A stretch of DNA of 64,000 nucleotides from Ptychodera flava (Eukaryota > Hemichordata > Enteropneusta > Ptychoderidae). Location of the stretch: the NCBI RefSeq assembly GCF_041260155.1, contig NC_091946.1, positions 19,061,353 through 19,125,352 of the forward strand, given 5' to 3'. The stretch's first letter is position 1. Each line of letters opens with the position of its first letter. The notes beneath the pieces were generated by a model. It saw only the letters and a list, made by a program, of their open reading frames with translations. It did not search any database and was not told the origin of the DNA. Shown here piece by piece: positions 48,401 to 59,096 of the stretch. The position numbers and the translations under genes are program-made.

Positions 48401-49287
48401 GTATATCTCCGCGCATGGTATTTTTTATCCAAATCCGGTACGTTTGATCGTGAAGATTAACTGATTAATCATCTTTATGATCCGTACTTTTAGATGTCTG
48501 TAGTTTTGTCATTTTAGATGATATGCGAAGCATGTTGCCAACAACAGAAGAAAATTTTGATGTGCAGCGTGTAATTCCAGATTCAACAGAAGCATTGTAC
48601 TATAGGCAAAGTCTGCCTGTCAGAAAGACGTCGACAGTATATAGAAACATGAAAACAATTCTGCCTGTCAGATTTGTATCTTGATATGTCCGAAAAGTCT
48701 TGCCCTCTCGAGAAAACATAGTTAAAATTAGAGAAAGGGATGTACTGCGTTTGACTTCTCATTCATTTCGCCAGTGGGTTGATCCTTTTTTACCCTTTTT
48801 GATCTTTTCACGCTGAAGGATATTGTAAAAAATACTTTTACACTTTTATTACCATTGTCTCGATATTTCAAGTTGTGGAAGAGGGTTGTCAAAACGGCAG
48901 AAAACTTTGATCTTGGTTCCGTATCAAGGAGAATATTCTTTATGAACATACCATTCATAACAATAGTGTCATAAAGTCAATTCAAGTGATGTAATGAAAG
49001 GGCCGGTATAGCTGTAACATTTGATGACATTTCCCAGTATATTTCTTTTGTATGTCAATCTCAAGTTCATGTCCTACTTCCAAGAGTAGCGATTACTTTG
49101 AAACTGATTAATACAAGTAAACTACATTCATTGATATAAAGAATTCTAACCATATGTCAGGAACAGCTGTCATATTGTTGGCAGTCGATGAAATTTCACA
49201 ATCATATCTTCTCGCAGTTAAAATCTGCATTTGTACACTGAGAATAACGAAAAGACAAACGCGCACCAATGGTGGCCCAGCCATCAT
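36337..49287 (-). CDS. ADP-ribosyl cyclase (CD38/BST1 family) A, exon 3 interrupted by a transposon
   Basis: Family enzymes convert NAD to cyclic ADP-ribose and ADP-ribose at the cell surface or in organelles. Exons on the minus strand: 49287-49151, 48216-48115, 47197-47070 plus 44409-44402 (exon 3, split), 44017-43790, 42843-42761, 39769-39683, 37374-37285, 36472-36337. With the insert left out, all phases agree and give 332 residues. Residues 1 to about 24 are a signal peptide ([18 protein letters not shown]). TLEHT (Glu149) and FWQQAS (Trp195) and YELPNL (Glu235) match CD38 Glu146, Trp189 and Glu226. FYSG has Tyr129 where CD38 has Trp125. The C-terminus [16 protein letters not shown] then ends after a short hydrophobic tail, a good GPI-anchor signal. 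As assembled, reading from exon 3 into the insert meets an in-frame TGA at 47040-47038, so this allele is probably inactive unless the insert is spliced out. Exons were placed by paralogy with gene B. Confidence 0.88.
36473..37284 (-). other. Cyclase A intron 7
   Basis: Non-coding. Holds a (TA)n microsatellite at about 37062-37151 and a lone right arm of MITE-1 at about 37158-37250. Confidence 0.65.
37062..37151. repeat. (TA)n microsatellite
   Basis: About 90 bases of alternating TA with one slip. Apparent Tyr-Ile open frames here are artefacts of the repeat. Confidence 0.95.
37451..37794 (-). mobile_element. MITE-2 copy (minus orientation)
   Basis: In reverse complement it reads through CGCGCC, GTGGTGAATCGG-side ends, GAGTTAACACAGGAAGGGCG, GGCCATTTTGAATTTCAAAT and ATTTTCGAAACGCATATAC. 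It lies in cyclase A intron 6, starting about 75 bases from exon 7. Confidence 0.75.
37902..38262. mobile_element. MITE-1 copy, full length, 361 bp
   Basis: The left arm starts TTAAAGGACCAGTAGCTGTA; the right arm, in reverse complement, starts TAAAAGGGTCAGTAGCTGTA. Arms are over 100 bases and both contain a TTCTTGT..CTACT phrase. The core has CTGTTATTGTT and its complement AACAATAACAGT around TAGAATTCAAATG. Confidence 0.8.
38443..38557. repeat. 115-bp nested cruciform
   Basis: Outer arms ATTATAGCCCAAACATGGGA / TCCCTTGTTTGGGCTATAAT, with ACTATGT..CCC also pairing. An inner arm pair GACCGTTTGCCC / GGGCAAATGGTC sits inside. It resembles a foldback MITE; flanking GTTACATGCC (38565) and GGCATGTAAT (about 38920) form a further inverted pair that may mark a larger element to about 38935. 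Confidence 0.75.
39225..39367. repeat. 72-bp tandem duplication
   Basis: ATCTTGTTCAAAATTGTATG and the following GCAGTCCCAGCGGGTAGTTT begin at 39225 and again at 39297, nearly identical. It lies in cyclase A intron 6. Confidence 0.9.
39805..41838. mobile_element. Helentron/HINE-like element with central satellite
   Basis: The left tip TAGTCCCCAC (39805-39814) is inverted at the right tip GTGGGGACTA (41829-41838). Between them stands an array of 226-bp units followed by a unique tail with a CTGCGTGAACGGA..CGGAC motif. Short terminal inverted repeats, a central tandem array and a 3' hairpin tail match the layout of Helitron-associated (HINE, Pearl/CvA-type) elements. The superfamily assignment is an inference. 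Confidence 0.5.
39960..41752. repeat. 226-bp satellite array, about 8 units
   Basis: ATTGTATTGCTAAGTTAT or its variants fall at 40171, 40398, 40625, 40851, 41077, 41303 and 41529, a period of 226. Later units are the more alike. Most units contain AGGTCAAAGGTCA followed by another AGGTCA and usually CACGTGAC. It lies in cyclase A intron 5. Confidence 0.93.
41839..42272. mobile_element. Second HINE-like element with 27-bp repeats
   Basis: The tail at 42181-42272 (CTGAGATATCTGCGTGAACG, then ACGGACG runs, then a CGGAC/GTCCG hairpin and GTGGGGACTA) is homologous to the tail at 41754-41838. Its centre is a different array of about six 27-bp units (41906-42054, TTATACATGGGAGTCTATGG). The 27-base period keeps a reading frame open, which explains the 119-codon open frame here. 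Confidence 0.55.
42404..42479. repeat. (AT)n microsatellite
   Basis: About 76 bases of alternating AT, followed at 42537-42567 by a short GTAY tetranucleotide run. Confidence 0.95.
43325..43545. mobile_element. MITE-1 copy (core and right arm)
   Basis: Contains TGAATTCTAGTCCGGACCAG, then TTCAACATGCTGACGG, GTAGAACAAGAA and TATCAGCTACTAACCC. The left arm is missing. It lies in cyclase A intron 4. Confidence 0.7.
44414..47069. mobile_element. 2.66 kb TIR DNA transposon inserted in cyclase A exon 3
   Basis: Its terminal inverted repeats are identical for 27 bases (44417-44443 and 47040-47066; core GCCGAGAGAGTTTGACC). CATG (or CATGA) stands at both borders, 44410-44413 and 47070-47073, as a target duplication. 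Inside are a short hairpin (44457-44475), an A/C-rich section (about 45000-46480) and a hammerhead-like motif. No transposase is recognisable; the 100-codon minus-strand frame at 44991-45293 is hydrophobic only because that strand is G/T-rich. Family unassigned. Confidence 0.8.
46190..46229 (+). ncRNA. Hammerhead-ribozyme-like core
   Basis: CTGATGA (46190-46196) is followed by a perfect 6-bp stem II (GAAACC / GGTTTC, loop ACACTCG), then GAAA (46216-46219). A three-pair stem III closes a CAAG tetraloop and ends in CGTC, giving the usual GUC cleavage triplet. CAAG-type short stem III is known from hammerheads in metazoan retroelements. Stem I is the weak point: the flanks do not pair convincingly next to the core. 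It may be degenerate or a coincidence. Confidence 0.4.
47198..49150 (-). other. Cyclase A introns 1 and 2
   Basis: Non-coding except exon 2 (48115-48216). A solitary left arm of MITE-1 (AAAGGGCCGGTATAGCTGTA) lies at 48994-49100 near exon 1. Nothing else is recognised. Confidence 0.6.
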
Positions 49288-51774
49288 AAAAACTGCAAAA
49301 AAATCAATATAGTTTATTGTAGGGGAAGAGATTTGTAAACATTAACCTTTTTTTTTCTGAAAACAAAGCAGTCACGTGATCAGTATCTCGTTATCGAAAC
49401 AATTCAATCATGAGGGTCACATGTCCCCCTCAAGCCAGGACCTTATGTCATACAACGTTGGCACAACAAAGCCATATCTATAGGTTTTGTAATATTATGA
49501 GTAAGTACAGGTTGTATTGGAAGATATCAAAAGGTTTCAAAGGTTCGTTGTTAAGTTAATAAAACAAGTAAACACAATGACGACTACGGCAGGTGTCAAT
49601 AGCTACCGAGGTAACAACCTGTACGTCCTGACTTAGATGCAGCAATACATTCTGCTATTTTCAGTGACGATGATATCAAGCAACTTTATTTGATTCAAAA
49701 GTCTCTGACGTCGAAGACAAACTAAGGGACAGCTTAGGCGTAAAACAATAATGCGTTTCTGTTAAAAAGCCCTTTGGAAATACGATGGATGTCGGGGTAC
49801 TTTTCTTATTTCTTATTTTAGTGTGGCCTATCAAAAATCAGCAAATTTTGGCGAAACTGTGCGTAATTTTTGAAGATGCGAAAAAAACCGTTTGGGGTCG
49901 GTGAAAGTTTTGAATAGGGAGAGTCAAGTAATCGGAAGCACAGAGCATAATTGGCCTCATTGGATTTTTGTAATATCAATTGTTTTTGTAATATACTGGT
50001 TATTGAAATTTGAGCTTTCACAGATTTGTTTCACGAAAAATTAATTAGCATTAACACAATAGAGATGACTTTTCAGGCCATTTTGAATTCTCATCGGTAA
50101 TTTTTTGAAAATAAACTGCTCCAATCGAAAAGTTAGCGGGGTAGTACAACTTTTATGAAAAAATACTGGCTTAAAGTCTTCATCGAGTAAACGGTTGGAA
50201 AATGTTATTTCCGTGGTTTGTTTTTCCATCGACGGTGAGAAGTGAAAATTCAAATGTAATACCAATGAAGTGAAAGTATATACGTTACGTTACCTGTGTG
50301 TCCCTCATTAATATCACAGTCTAGTCGTCTATCTGTTGTTTGGTCAGCGTACGACTTTGAGTGATCACCTCACTGCGTATACGTAAAAGATTGAGGAAGT
50401 CGCTCGTCAAAAGCACAAATATAAACACATCATTATTGATTCAGTTTATAGCGTTTCTAGGCGACAGTGGGAAAACAGGTTAAAGGTGACATTCGATCAA
50501 TCAGACAGTGCTGCTGACGCTGCCAACGTAATAACGACACTCGGGCCCTGATAAAGCTTGATCCAAATCAATGCACCCAAAGCCATTTCAGCCCAAACCA
50601 AAGCAAGCAAAATCAACATCGGCGGTTTTTTTACGCTTTTCAGGTTCTTTGACTGCTTAGGTATTGCAATGAGAACACGGTTTGTGGAAGGACCATGATT
50701 CGATAACGATGTAGCTAATCACGGTGGTTCGGGTTGTCTGACTGACCAATCCATGCAGAGGAAGTCCCGACCATGTCAATCTTGAGGAAGATGAGAATTC
50801 AACCGTTCAATGAGATCATGATTATTTGCCTTTTTCCATCAACCTACAAAGAACCACAAACACACCGATCACTTCCATCAACATATATAACTTTATTTGC
50901 ACGGGTTAAAAACAGTGGATATACTGAGTCAAACCTGTCCATTGGTCGCCCTTATAGAGCGTTCACCTCTTTATAATGGTCACCCTATAGCAGTTCCTTG
51001 ACATCTTACATGTAAAAGGCCCTCTGCAGAACAGAGGGCTCTGTAATGTGGTTAGTGGCCACATTTCATTGTTCCCGATTTGGTATAGAAAACCTGTATA
51101 TTGTAGTCAGCATATCTGACTCTGGATGAACAGCAAATGTAAACAATAACTGAATAGACATCCAATCCATCCGTTGTAAATGAAATCAACTGCTAGGCTT
51201 TAATTCGTATTCCGGCTTATATATTGATAGGATATCACTTTCCCGGATTCCATCACAAAGTCGACAACAATTATTGAAAGGGTTCATATTGCCTTATGTT
51301 TATGACCAGTTTTATTCTAGTGATTACAAGAAGACACTGGCGGTATGCTAATGTGTTAGTCTGCATTTTGTTATTCTCAAAAGTTGTAAGATAAGGTATG
51401 TGGGTAATTCATAATGTGAGTGATTAATGCACATGAGATGCAAATATAGGTCACGACCCTCGGAAACTCCAATGAGATACCAGTCACGTATCAACTATTT
51501 CTTAATTGCCTAAGTTAAAAAGCTATAGGTAAATGTGTCTCTATCTGATATATGCTAAAGAATGGTAGACAAGAATAGCTGCATTCTCAGTCGTAAACAC
51601 AGGAAGTAACAAAATATGAGTGGGAAAGGCTAAACACCGGACTACTTTTCAGGGAGTAAAAGGCAACCTTCACGATGTTTGAGTTTCGAAAACAAAACAC
51701 GGCAAGCCATAAACAACGGCCTATTCTTATCCATGGATGGCGTCATCAACTGCAGAAAATTGCAGCAAATAGAC
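49288..51774. other. Spacer between cyclases A and B
   Basis: About 2.5 kb of non-coding sequence. It contains the promoter side of A, where I cannot identify a core promoter, and the 3' side of B. TTTATT at about 51311 would be an AATAAA poly(A) signal for B on the minus strand. A MITE-1 core fragment (GCAAATGTAAACAATAACTG) lies near 51130. Confidence 0.6.
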
Positions 51775-54700
51775 TTATATCGGTAGTTCGACTCTTAGTT
51801 GGTGTGTAACGAAAGCATAGAGTGTACAAATTAACAACAGCAGAAAATCAAATTCCACGGGAGAACCACTGCCCTGACCACCGCTCCGAAAATGACACCG
51901 TTGAGTCCCGTTGATCGCATTCTGCCAGTCTTCGTCAGTGAATCCCCTGAAATGAGAGTGAACGAAGGTTCGAAAGAATAAATTGTTCGTATGGCAACAG
52001 GCAAAAGTATGCTTCCACAGAAACTAAGTCGTATACCTGTCACACCCAACAACCCTCAACATAGTTAATAAACAATTTTCTGCCTTTCTCTGCCATTCAG
52101 TGTAACTTAAGCCGCATGCATTAAACTCGTACAGCGTCCGTTCTGTTGATGTTCAAGATCTATTTTGGTTTTATTTCTTAGTTCTGTTTCATATGCAACG
52201 TCTTTTAGTAGTCGCCATCACTCTATTGATCATGCGATGCACTTCTTTCGCAAGTCTTGCTTAATTATCGTCCAAAGTAACTCTCCATTTATATTTGCTT
52301 AAGTTATAATAATATCGTTCCTCGACCTCCTTACAAAATTTCTCAGTTCTATTACAAGCAAATTCTTCGGTTTAGAATTCTTTATCAGATATAGAAAAAA
52401 TCTGCCAAAAGCATACAATCTCGCTGGCTTTCAGCGAAATTTGAAAAAGAGAAACTTAGGTTGCGCTTGTGTACCTCCATGCTAAGTTGAAACTCTAGAG
52501 AAGGGGCAGCTTCTATGCAGAAGTGCCATTATAAATATGGCAAAAAAGTGCCTCAGAACACAGCCCAAGTAGCTTTGTATTCATATGAACAAATCAGTGC
52601 TCATAAGAGGGGCAACTCTTACCCACAATGCAATCTGGCTGTCTTTTGCTCAAATTTGACAGATTTAATCTCTGAGCTTTAAAGCTATTCATAAAGTGCT
52701 TTTTACCCAAAATGCGAAACAAATGCAAAAAATTCGATACAGTAATCTGCCGATAACTTAAAATCTTACGAAAGGGTAGGATACAAATGTCAAGGCTATT
52801 GATTGGCGAAAATGGGAAAAAGTGACCAAATCTTAGTTTCTCCAAGTCTTGATACTCACGTGAAATTCTTACACGTTACGACCGACCTGTCTTTAAACAA
52901 CCGTTTAATCTCCTTTTCGAGTTCCAGAATCGAGCCTGTACCACAGGTTTCATTTCTGTACAGGAAAGGTACAAATCAATGTGAATAACTTTCGGCTTCG
53001 ATGACCTAAAGTAATTTTTGTAAAATCGTACCAAGCAAGAAGTTTTTCTGATCAAAATGTATATAGTTCTATTCAAGCATATTGTCAAGGCGACGGATTC
53101 AAAATCTTGAAAAAGTAGTTTTATTTCTCTAACCTTGACCCCTCTTTATCGTCAAGTGCAACCACTCGATCAAAGTTACCAACGGTGATTTCATCTTACT
53201 ACTGAGCTATTACGTTTGACGTTGAATGTTTAATATACACTTTCTGGAACTGACAATAAACAGCTTTGTCATTCACAGTAATATTTAAAACTATTCCATC
53301 ACTGCGATGCACTACATTTCAAATACTTAGAAAGATGTGGATATCAACAAAACACATATAACTTACATGTTTTCTGTCGAGTTCATGACAAGGATGTGAA
53401 CACGACGCACGAAGTTTTTGTTTAGATTTTTGAGTTCATACTCTGCAAAGTAACTGAAAACAGAAATGAAAATCAGAATTATATGATTAAATAGCCGTTT
53501 TGGTACCTTGGTTCTGCGCTGTTGTCCTGCTCTGTTTGGCTTGCCTTGAAATTTGGGTTTCTGCAGACAGTTTATCTCGTCGAATTCAAGAAGTATGAAT
53601 GATTGTTGCAAGAATTTGTACTGCATTGGCGTTGGAACTCTTAGAGATCCTACGAAAGCATTGTGAATGAGCATTCAATAAAAATAGTTATCGATTATCT
53701 TAAAGAGTCAATTACCGTACATTATCACTGATATGAAGCTGAGAAAGCGCCCTCAGTGGTAAATCTTTAAATGTTGTAGAATCAATAGCTATGAAGAGTA
53801 AGTGTACCACGCGTGTACCAGACTGATACTGCAGCTGCGCATGTATGTGAATACCCTGCTACTTGTAATTCAAATCCATTGCATTCAATGCTTTTTTCAA
53901 AATTAAAAGAAAACTTCAGGTTTGTATCTGGTAAAATTTTACATGACCTCCAAGCCGAAACACTTATAAAGCTGATCACGTGTGTTTCGTTTTAACTGTC
54001 CGACGTTACATTTCTTTTTTAAATGTCTATTTTGAATTGTGAACTAGAAATACAGTAGACAAACATGTATGCTAGCAATGTATGTCCAGACACTATTCTT
54101 TCCGGAGAAGACATGTGCAATCGGTGCGGGTGAGGACGTATTTGTGAGTGTAAAAAAATTATTCTTAATTTGAATCAAGGCTAACACGACGGTGGAAGCT
54201 GGTGGTACATGCTCTTACACTCCTCGGCGGATACGCAGTGTGACCCGCGCCTGTCCTGATTTTGAGATTATCAATGCAGCAGGTGCAGCCAACGGAGCTA
54301 TTCATCGAAAAAGCTATTCCAGGAGCAATTTTTGAGGGCAGGGGAAATTTTAATTTTGCTAGGGCAGGGGACATGTTTTTAGGTAGTAGGGGAGCAAATT
54401 TTAGTTTTTTTTGTAGGGCAGGGCAGATATCGGTTGATTGTATTGGGGACAGGGCTTGGCGAAAAACTTTTTGAGGGGAATTGTTTCCAGGGCAGGGGAA
54501 ATTGGCAAGTTTTTTTCGCCACAGGGCGAGGGAGCTTCAAAAATTCACAATGGGGAGGGGAAACAGGCAAAAATAAGTGGGGAGTGGGTAAAAATGAAGT
54601 TTGAGTGTGGGAGGGTAAGTCGAAAAATGTTCTGTGGGAGGGCTAATTATGAACAGCTAGTTAATTACCCTCTTGACTTAAAATTAGTCAATTCACATTA

Positions 54701-57374
54701 TTTGTCATGGACAATATATCTTATCATAGTAAGGACCTTTTTAAAAGTGCATTGTTCGTTGGCTGCACCTGATGCAGCCCTGCAAAGCTATGTTGCATTC
54801 GTTTGCATCAGGGCTGGCGTTTCCAGGCCGTTGTGGGCTCATTATTGTGGTGCACTTAGACAGCCCCGGTACATACATATAGGTACACAGTGATAGAATC
54901 TACGTTCATGATTTTGGTATAACTAAGCATTTGCCTTCGGACTGGCACTGCGTAAGAGATTAGCAGCTGTGTAGCGAAGCAGGGACTGTGAGAAAGTCTA
55001 CGTCCATGGTAACACACCGCGTTTGGTACTTTCTCCATGCCGTTGTACGTTAAATCTATAAGTCAGGGAACCATAATGGAGAGACACACCTCTCTGTAAA
55101 ATACTCTGTATACAAAAAAATTATACCTGCTGTTATAAAACGCGGCACCATTTTTGTTCGCACCATCCAAAAGGACTCGCACTTCACCTCTTGCTTGCTT
55201 GGCAAACTTATCAAAAGAAAGAAAAAATGTAAGTGAAATAAAGACGAGTCAATATAGATTACAGACATATATATGACCTTGTAGTAAACAGTTAAATTAT
55301 TAGAATCTTTATTTTCTTCACGTTGAGAGAGGGCGTGATTTTACATTGGTTAGGAAATAAATGGATGATCTTACAATGTAAATAGTTTAAGGCATCTTGA
55401 AGAAAAATGCAAGATGCCAAATTTATGCGATTAATTTGTTGCCGGTGAAAGATTCAACAACACTTTGTGTGTTAAATTTGGATTAAAAGGCCAGCTTACC
55501 TCAATGGATGCTTGTTGCCAGAAGGCGCAGTGGGATGTAGTGAATGGATCGACGCAATCTTTTCTATCTGGGCACTTCTCATAATTGATACCATCACCTT
55601 CAAGCTGACCACACCATTCATAGTCGAGTCCGTCCATTACATTGCCTGTCATAGTATGCTCCAAAGTCACATACGGAATGGCATCGTCGTGAGTTGCCTT
55701 GTAGGGTCCCTCGCCCGAATAGAACAGCGCCTGTACGGCAAAAAGGATAAACACTATGCTGATTGTATTGTGTATCGGGCTATTTTCCTTGGAAACGACA
55801 AAATCACATAAAGTTGACAACACAAAACGATCTCCAACGTATAAAACTTATTTCAACTATGAATATGAATAACACGATATGATATAATAATAATAATAAT
55901 AATAATTTATTGTTTAAAGACCACTACACAAAACTGTCTCAGCGGTCTGTACAGTACAGTAAAAATTAAAAAATCCTAATAAAAACATGGGCTTCCAATC
56001 GACTCACTTATATTGGACGTACCTTATTTTTAGGTACATAGTGTCTTGCCTCTTTACAATAAGGTTCATATCGGCTTCTGTTAATGCATGCTTCCTCGTA
56101 TGCGAAGGCATACTTAAACTTGTGCCATAGCTTACGGCAGTTCTCTCCCTTGCTGAAAGTAGAGTGCAAATGACATTTTATCAGTTTAGTCAAAATGCAA
56201 ATGAGATCATCAAGACCATTAAACAACGCTAATGTATGTATGTATGTATGTATGTATGTATGTATGTATGTATGTATGTATGTATGTATGTATGTATGTA
56301 TGTATGTATGTATGTATGTATAAAACGTTTGTTTGTATCCAAGAACGTTTGTCATATGTTCTCACCTCAGTGGACAAGAGGCCGTATGATTTTTACATTT
56401 TGCGATGAAGATATCAGTTAAGTTCTTTGGAGTCTTCTTAATCTTTGGCTTATAATAACAGTTTGGTCTGGAACTGCAAGATGACAGGATAATTATATTT
56501 ATCTCGAAATTGGTATGCAATTGCCATTTTCAAACAATGCGGTACGTCAGGCAGTGAAGAATTCACGATTTCTCATATACCCATGACAATATTGCTCTAT
56601 CATGGAGAAGTTTACCGTATACTGTCTACGTTGATATTTTGTCGTAAACGTCGAGATGTCCACCTATGAAACCTAGGCTCTAGCAGGTAGCGCGATGACT
56701 GTGTTCCAGGACTTTGTAGGCCCTAAATCAAATATGAAAGCTATCGGAGACGCGCTATTAGAAAGTATAAATTTTGACCAATATGATGGTCAATTAATTG
56801 TACATGTCAATCAATGTCATCATTGTATGGAGAAATTTCACTGTGTTAATAGCTACAAGTCAGTACATTTGTTTTTAAAAAAAATGAGAAAACTGTATCT
56901 AAGAGACAGGTAATTATTATCACATGAACATTATCATAAAAATTAGAGCTGCTACATTTTAGGAATGTAGGTTCAGAAAAGAACCTTTTGTGCAAAAATG
57001 AGAAAAAAGCAAGGTTAGAAGTTGAGGGATATCTGTATCTGGATATCTTTGAACGCAATCATCTACATTCAATGGCGCATCTTCAATCTGAATGCTGCTA
57101 CATGAAATAGTTCTAAAATTTCTTTGCATTGAACGGACACACATACAGGCAGACAGATGTAAAGAAAACAGAAGAAGCTGTCGACATCTTAAAAAGCTCT
57201 CAACTTCATGTAAATGTTTACCAACCTAACGCGGATCATGAGTTCAGGCGCCTCACTGTCTGCGCTGGATAATCCTTCACAGCTCAGTCTATTCGCTTTG
57301 GAATTCTGGACTTGTTCGTTGAGAATTAGAGTCAGAACCAGCAAAACGTACACCAATGGCGGTCCAGTCATCAT
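51775..57374 (-). CDS. ADP-ribosyl cyclase (CD38/BST1 family) B
   Basis: Exons on the minus strand: 57374-57226, 56473-56366, 56152-56023, 55730-55500, 55206-55127, 53453-53367, 52955-52860, 51946-51775; total 1053 bases, 350 residues plus TAA. A signal peptide (MMTGPPLVYVLLVLTLIL) opens the protein. VPKNKALFYSG aligns with Aplysia cyclase LPKNKVMFWSG, placing Tyr133 at the CD38 Trp125 position. Glu153 in TLEHT, Trp200 in FWQQAS and Glu239 in YELKNL match CD38 Glu146, Trp189 and Glu226. Cys spacing follows the family, with extra pairs. The C-terminus has SGGQGSGS then FDFLLLLICTLYAFV, but ten mostly polar residues follow, unlike the clean GPI tail of gene A. The exon 1 donor is uncertain: the phase-compatible site GTTGGT at 57225 is weak; the nearby GTTAGG at 57230 is the one paralogous to gene A but would shift frame. 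Confidence 0.9.
53454..55126 (-). other. Cyclase B intron 5
   Basis: Non-coding; the largest intron of gene B. It contains the G-rich element at about 54274-54778. Open frames here follow the repeat composition and match no protein. Confidence 0.6.
54274..54778. mobile_element. Non-autonomous DNA transposon with G-rich repeats, ~0.5 kb
   Basis: Inverted ends share CAGGTGCAGCCAACG (left about 54280-54294; right, in reverse complement, about 54757-54771). The interior repeats AGGGCAGGGGAAATTT-like phrases on the plus strand. Just outside, CAGCCCTG (54775) and CAGGGCTG (about 54806) form another inverted pair, so the true right border is uncertain. The style suits hAT, but target duplications are not clear. 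Confidence 0.5.
56233..56320. repeat. (GTAT)n microsatellite
   Basis: About 22 perfect tetranucleotide units in cyclase B intron 2, less than 50 bases from exon 2. Confidence 0.95.
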
Positions 57375-58751
57375 AGCAACTGAAAAATATGCTATAATAA
57401 CTATAAAAACGGATTTGTAAGTGTAAATTCAGTCTTTATCACACGGAATCCAAATATTCATGCGACCAAACTATTTCATGGTCAACTCAAGTATTTTGAT
57501 CGTTAGGATCACAGGAATTTCCTGGGGTCATGACCTTTGGCTGCTCAACCTTGTGAGTTAAATCCCCTACCCGATTTATATTACAATAGCAATAGTAACT
57601 TGTAAACTAACATTCGAGAAAAGAAATCAAGTCAGATGTATTGCCTTGTATGTCTCAGATGCGATTTTCCTGAAAAAGATGAATGTTTCTTCACAGATAG
57701 ACATGCAAGAATGCCAGTATAAAATATCATTTCCCACTATATTATCTTTTTAGGCGATTTTTACCGAATCTTTGGTCTTCAATCCAATCAAATATTTCTC
57801 TTTCATTGTTCCTGCAAAGGTTGTACAATGTTTCTGCCATGAGAAAGTCCTTTACGTCTTCTAACAGGATTTCAATAAGTAAACTATCACTCTCTCTCTT
57901 CAATTCTCATCGCTTTCTCCCTTCCTTTTTCTTTCTCCCCACTCTATTTCTGTTGTCCGTCTGTTACTTTGTCTTTTCTTTCAATGGTTAATTATGACTT
58001 GTGGCATTTGTTTTTATGTTGCATGGCAAGGGCTAAAATTATCATCAATTATCAACATTCTTCTTGGTCTTGGCAACAGCACGTTTTATGATAACATTCC
58101 TTGGCGCCATTGTTGACAAGTTCGATAAAGTCTGACACACACAACCTTTTTAGGTTAATTTTGCCAAAAGGTCAGTATTTGGGTCTTAATAATTCACACC
58201 TTTGAGTCAACTTTTGTCACCTTTAAAAAATATGCTCCAGTCATTTTTTTCAGATTTTTGTCAAAGTTTTGATAACAATGTGTAGCCAATGAAATGTGAT
58301 GTCCACTTGGTCCAAAATTATCAAAAATTTACAGAAAAAATTTGTAAAAATTGGGTAAAATGTTTCACTAAAAGGTTTAACGGGTATATGAAAGGGAAAA
58401 CATGGATTGCAGACCATGTGGTATAAAATTATGCGTACATTACACTTCCTGCAGAACAATGCTTAAACATTTGGACAGATCACGTCAAGGGCTCTAAAAG
58501 CTCGTCACACGAAAATATGTAGCTATGACTTTCTGAAAATAATGACAGAACATGCAAATTTGGATGTCACAATTTGTTAAACGCACATGTTTCATAAAAC
58601 CGAAAGTAAATAACAAAAGTAAATACAGCGTAGTGTCTTAGCTACGGTTATGCGTCCAAGAAACGTAACGTGTGCCTGTCTACTGTACACATTCCCAGCC
58701 TTGACATTTCAAAGTACCGTGTTCAACTGACCATATGTATATATGCCAGTA
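57375..58751. other. Upstream of cyclase B
   Basis: Presumed promoter side of gene B. A pyrimidine-rich TCTCTC/TTTCTCCC stretch lies at about 57888-57945. I cannot point to a core promoter element or another gene. Confidence 0.5.
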
Positions 58752-59096
58752 TTAAGGTAGAATGCACCGCCGGGGCAGGTATTTGGACTCTCAAACTTTT
58801 ACAATTCTAATATGATCTACCACTTGTAGGGGTTCATTTTAAAGCTCTTGGTATGAGAAAACTTTTCATCCTTTCAGTTTTTCGAAATCTAAAATTTTAT
58901 TTTTCTCCATAGAGTTAACACAGGGACAGAAGCCATTTTGAATTCCTAATATCGGTAAATCTTGGGTATTTTGTTTCTCTAGTACCAAAATTCCGATTTT
59001 TATTCTTGATTTTGAAAGAGAATGGTTGAAATATTCCCTTGTGAAAGTTTGAGCAAAAGTTTACCTCTTTCACTTTCGAGGCGCATACTACCTTAA
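58752..59096 (+). mobile_element. MITE-2 copy, intact ends, 345 bp
   Basis: Starts TTAAGGTAGAATGCACCGCC and ends CGAGGCGCATACTACCTTAA, which are inverted repeats of each other at the tips. This is the copy that best defines the family borders. Confidence 0.85.

Noticed and set aside
54438-54893. 151-codon open frame
   Set aside because: It follows the G-rich transposon interior and flank within a cyclase B intron; no conserved motif.
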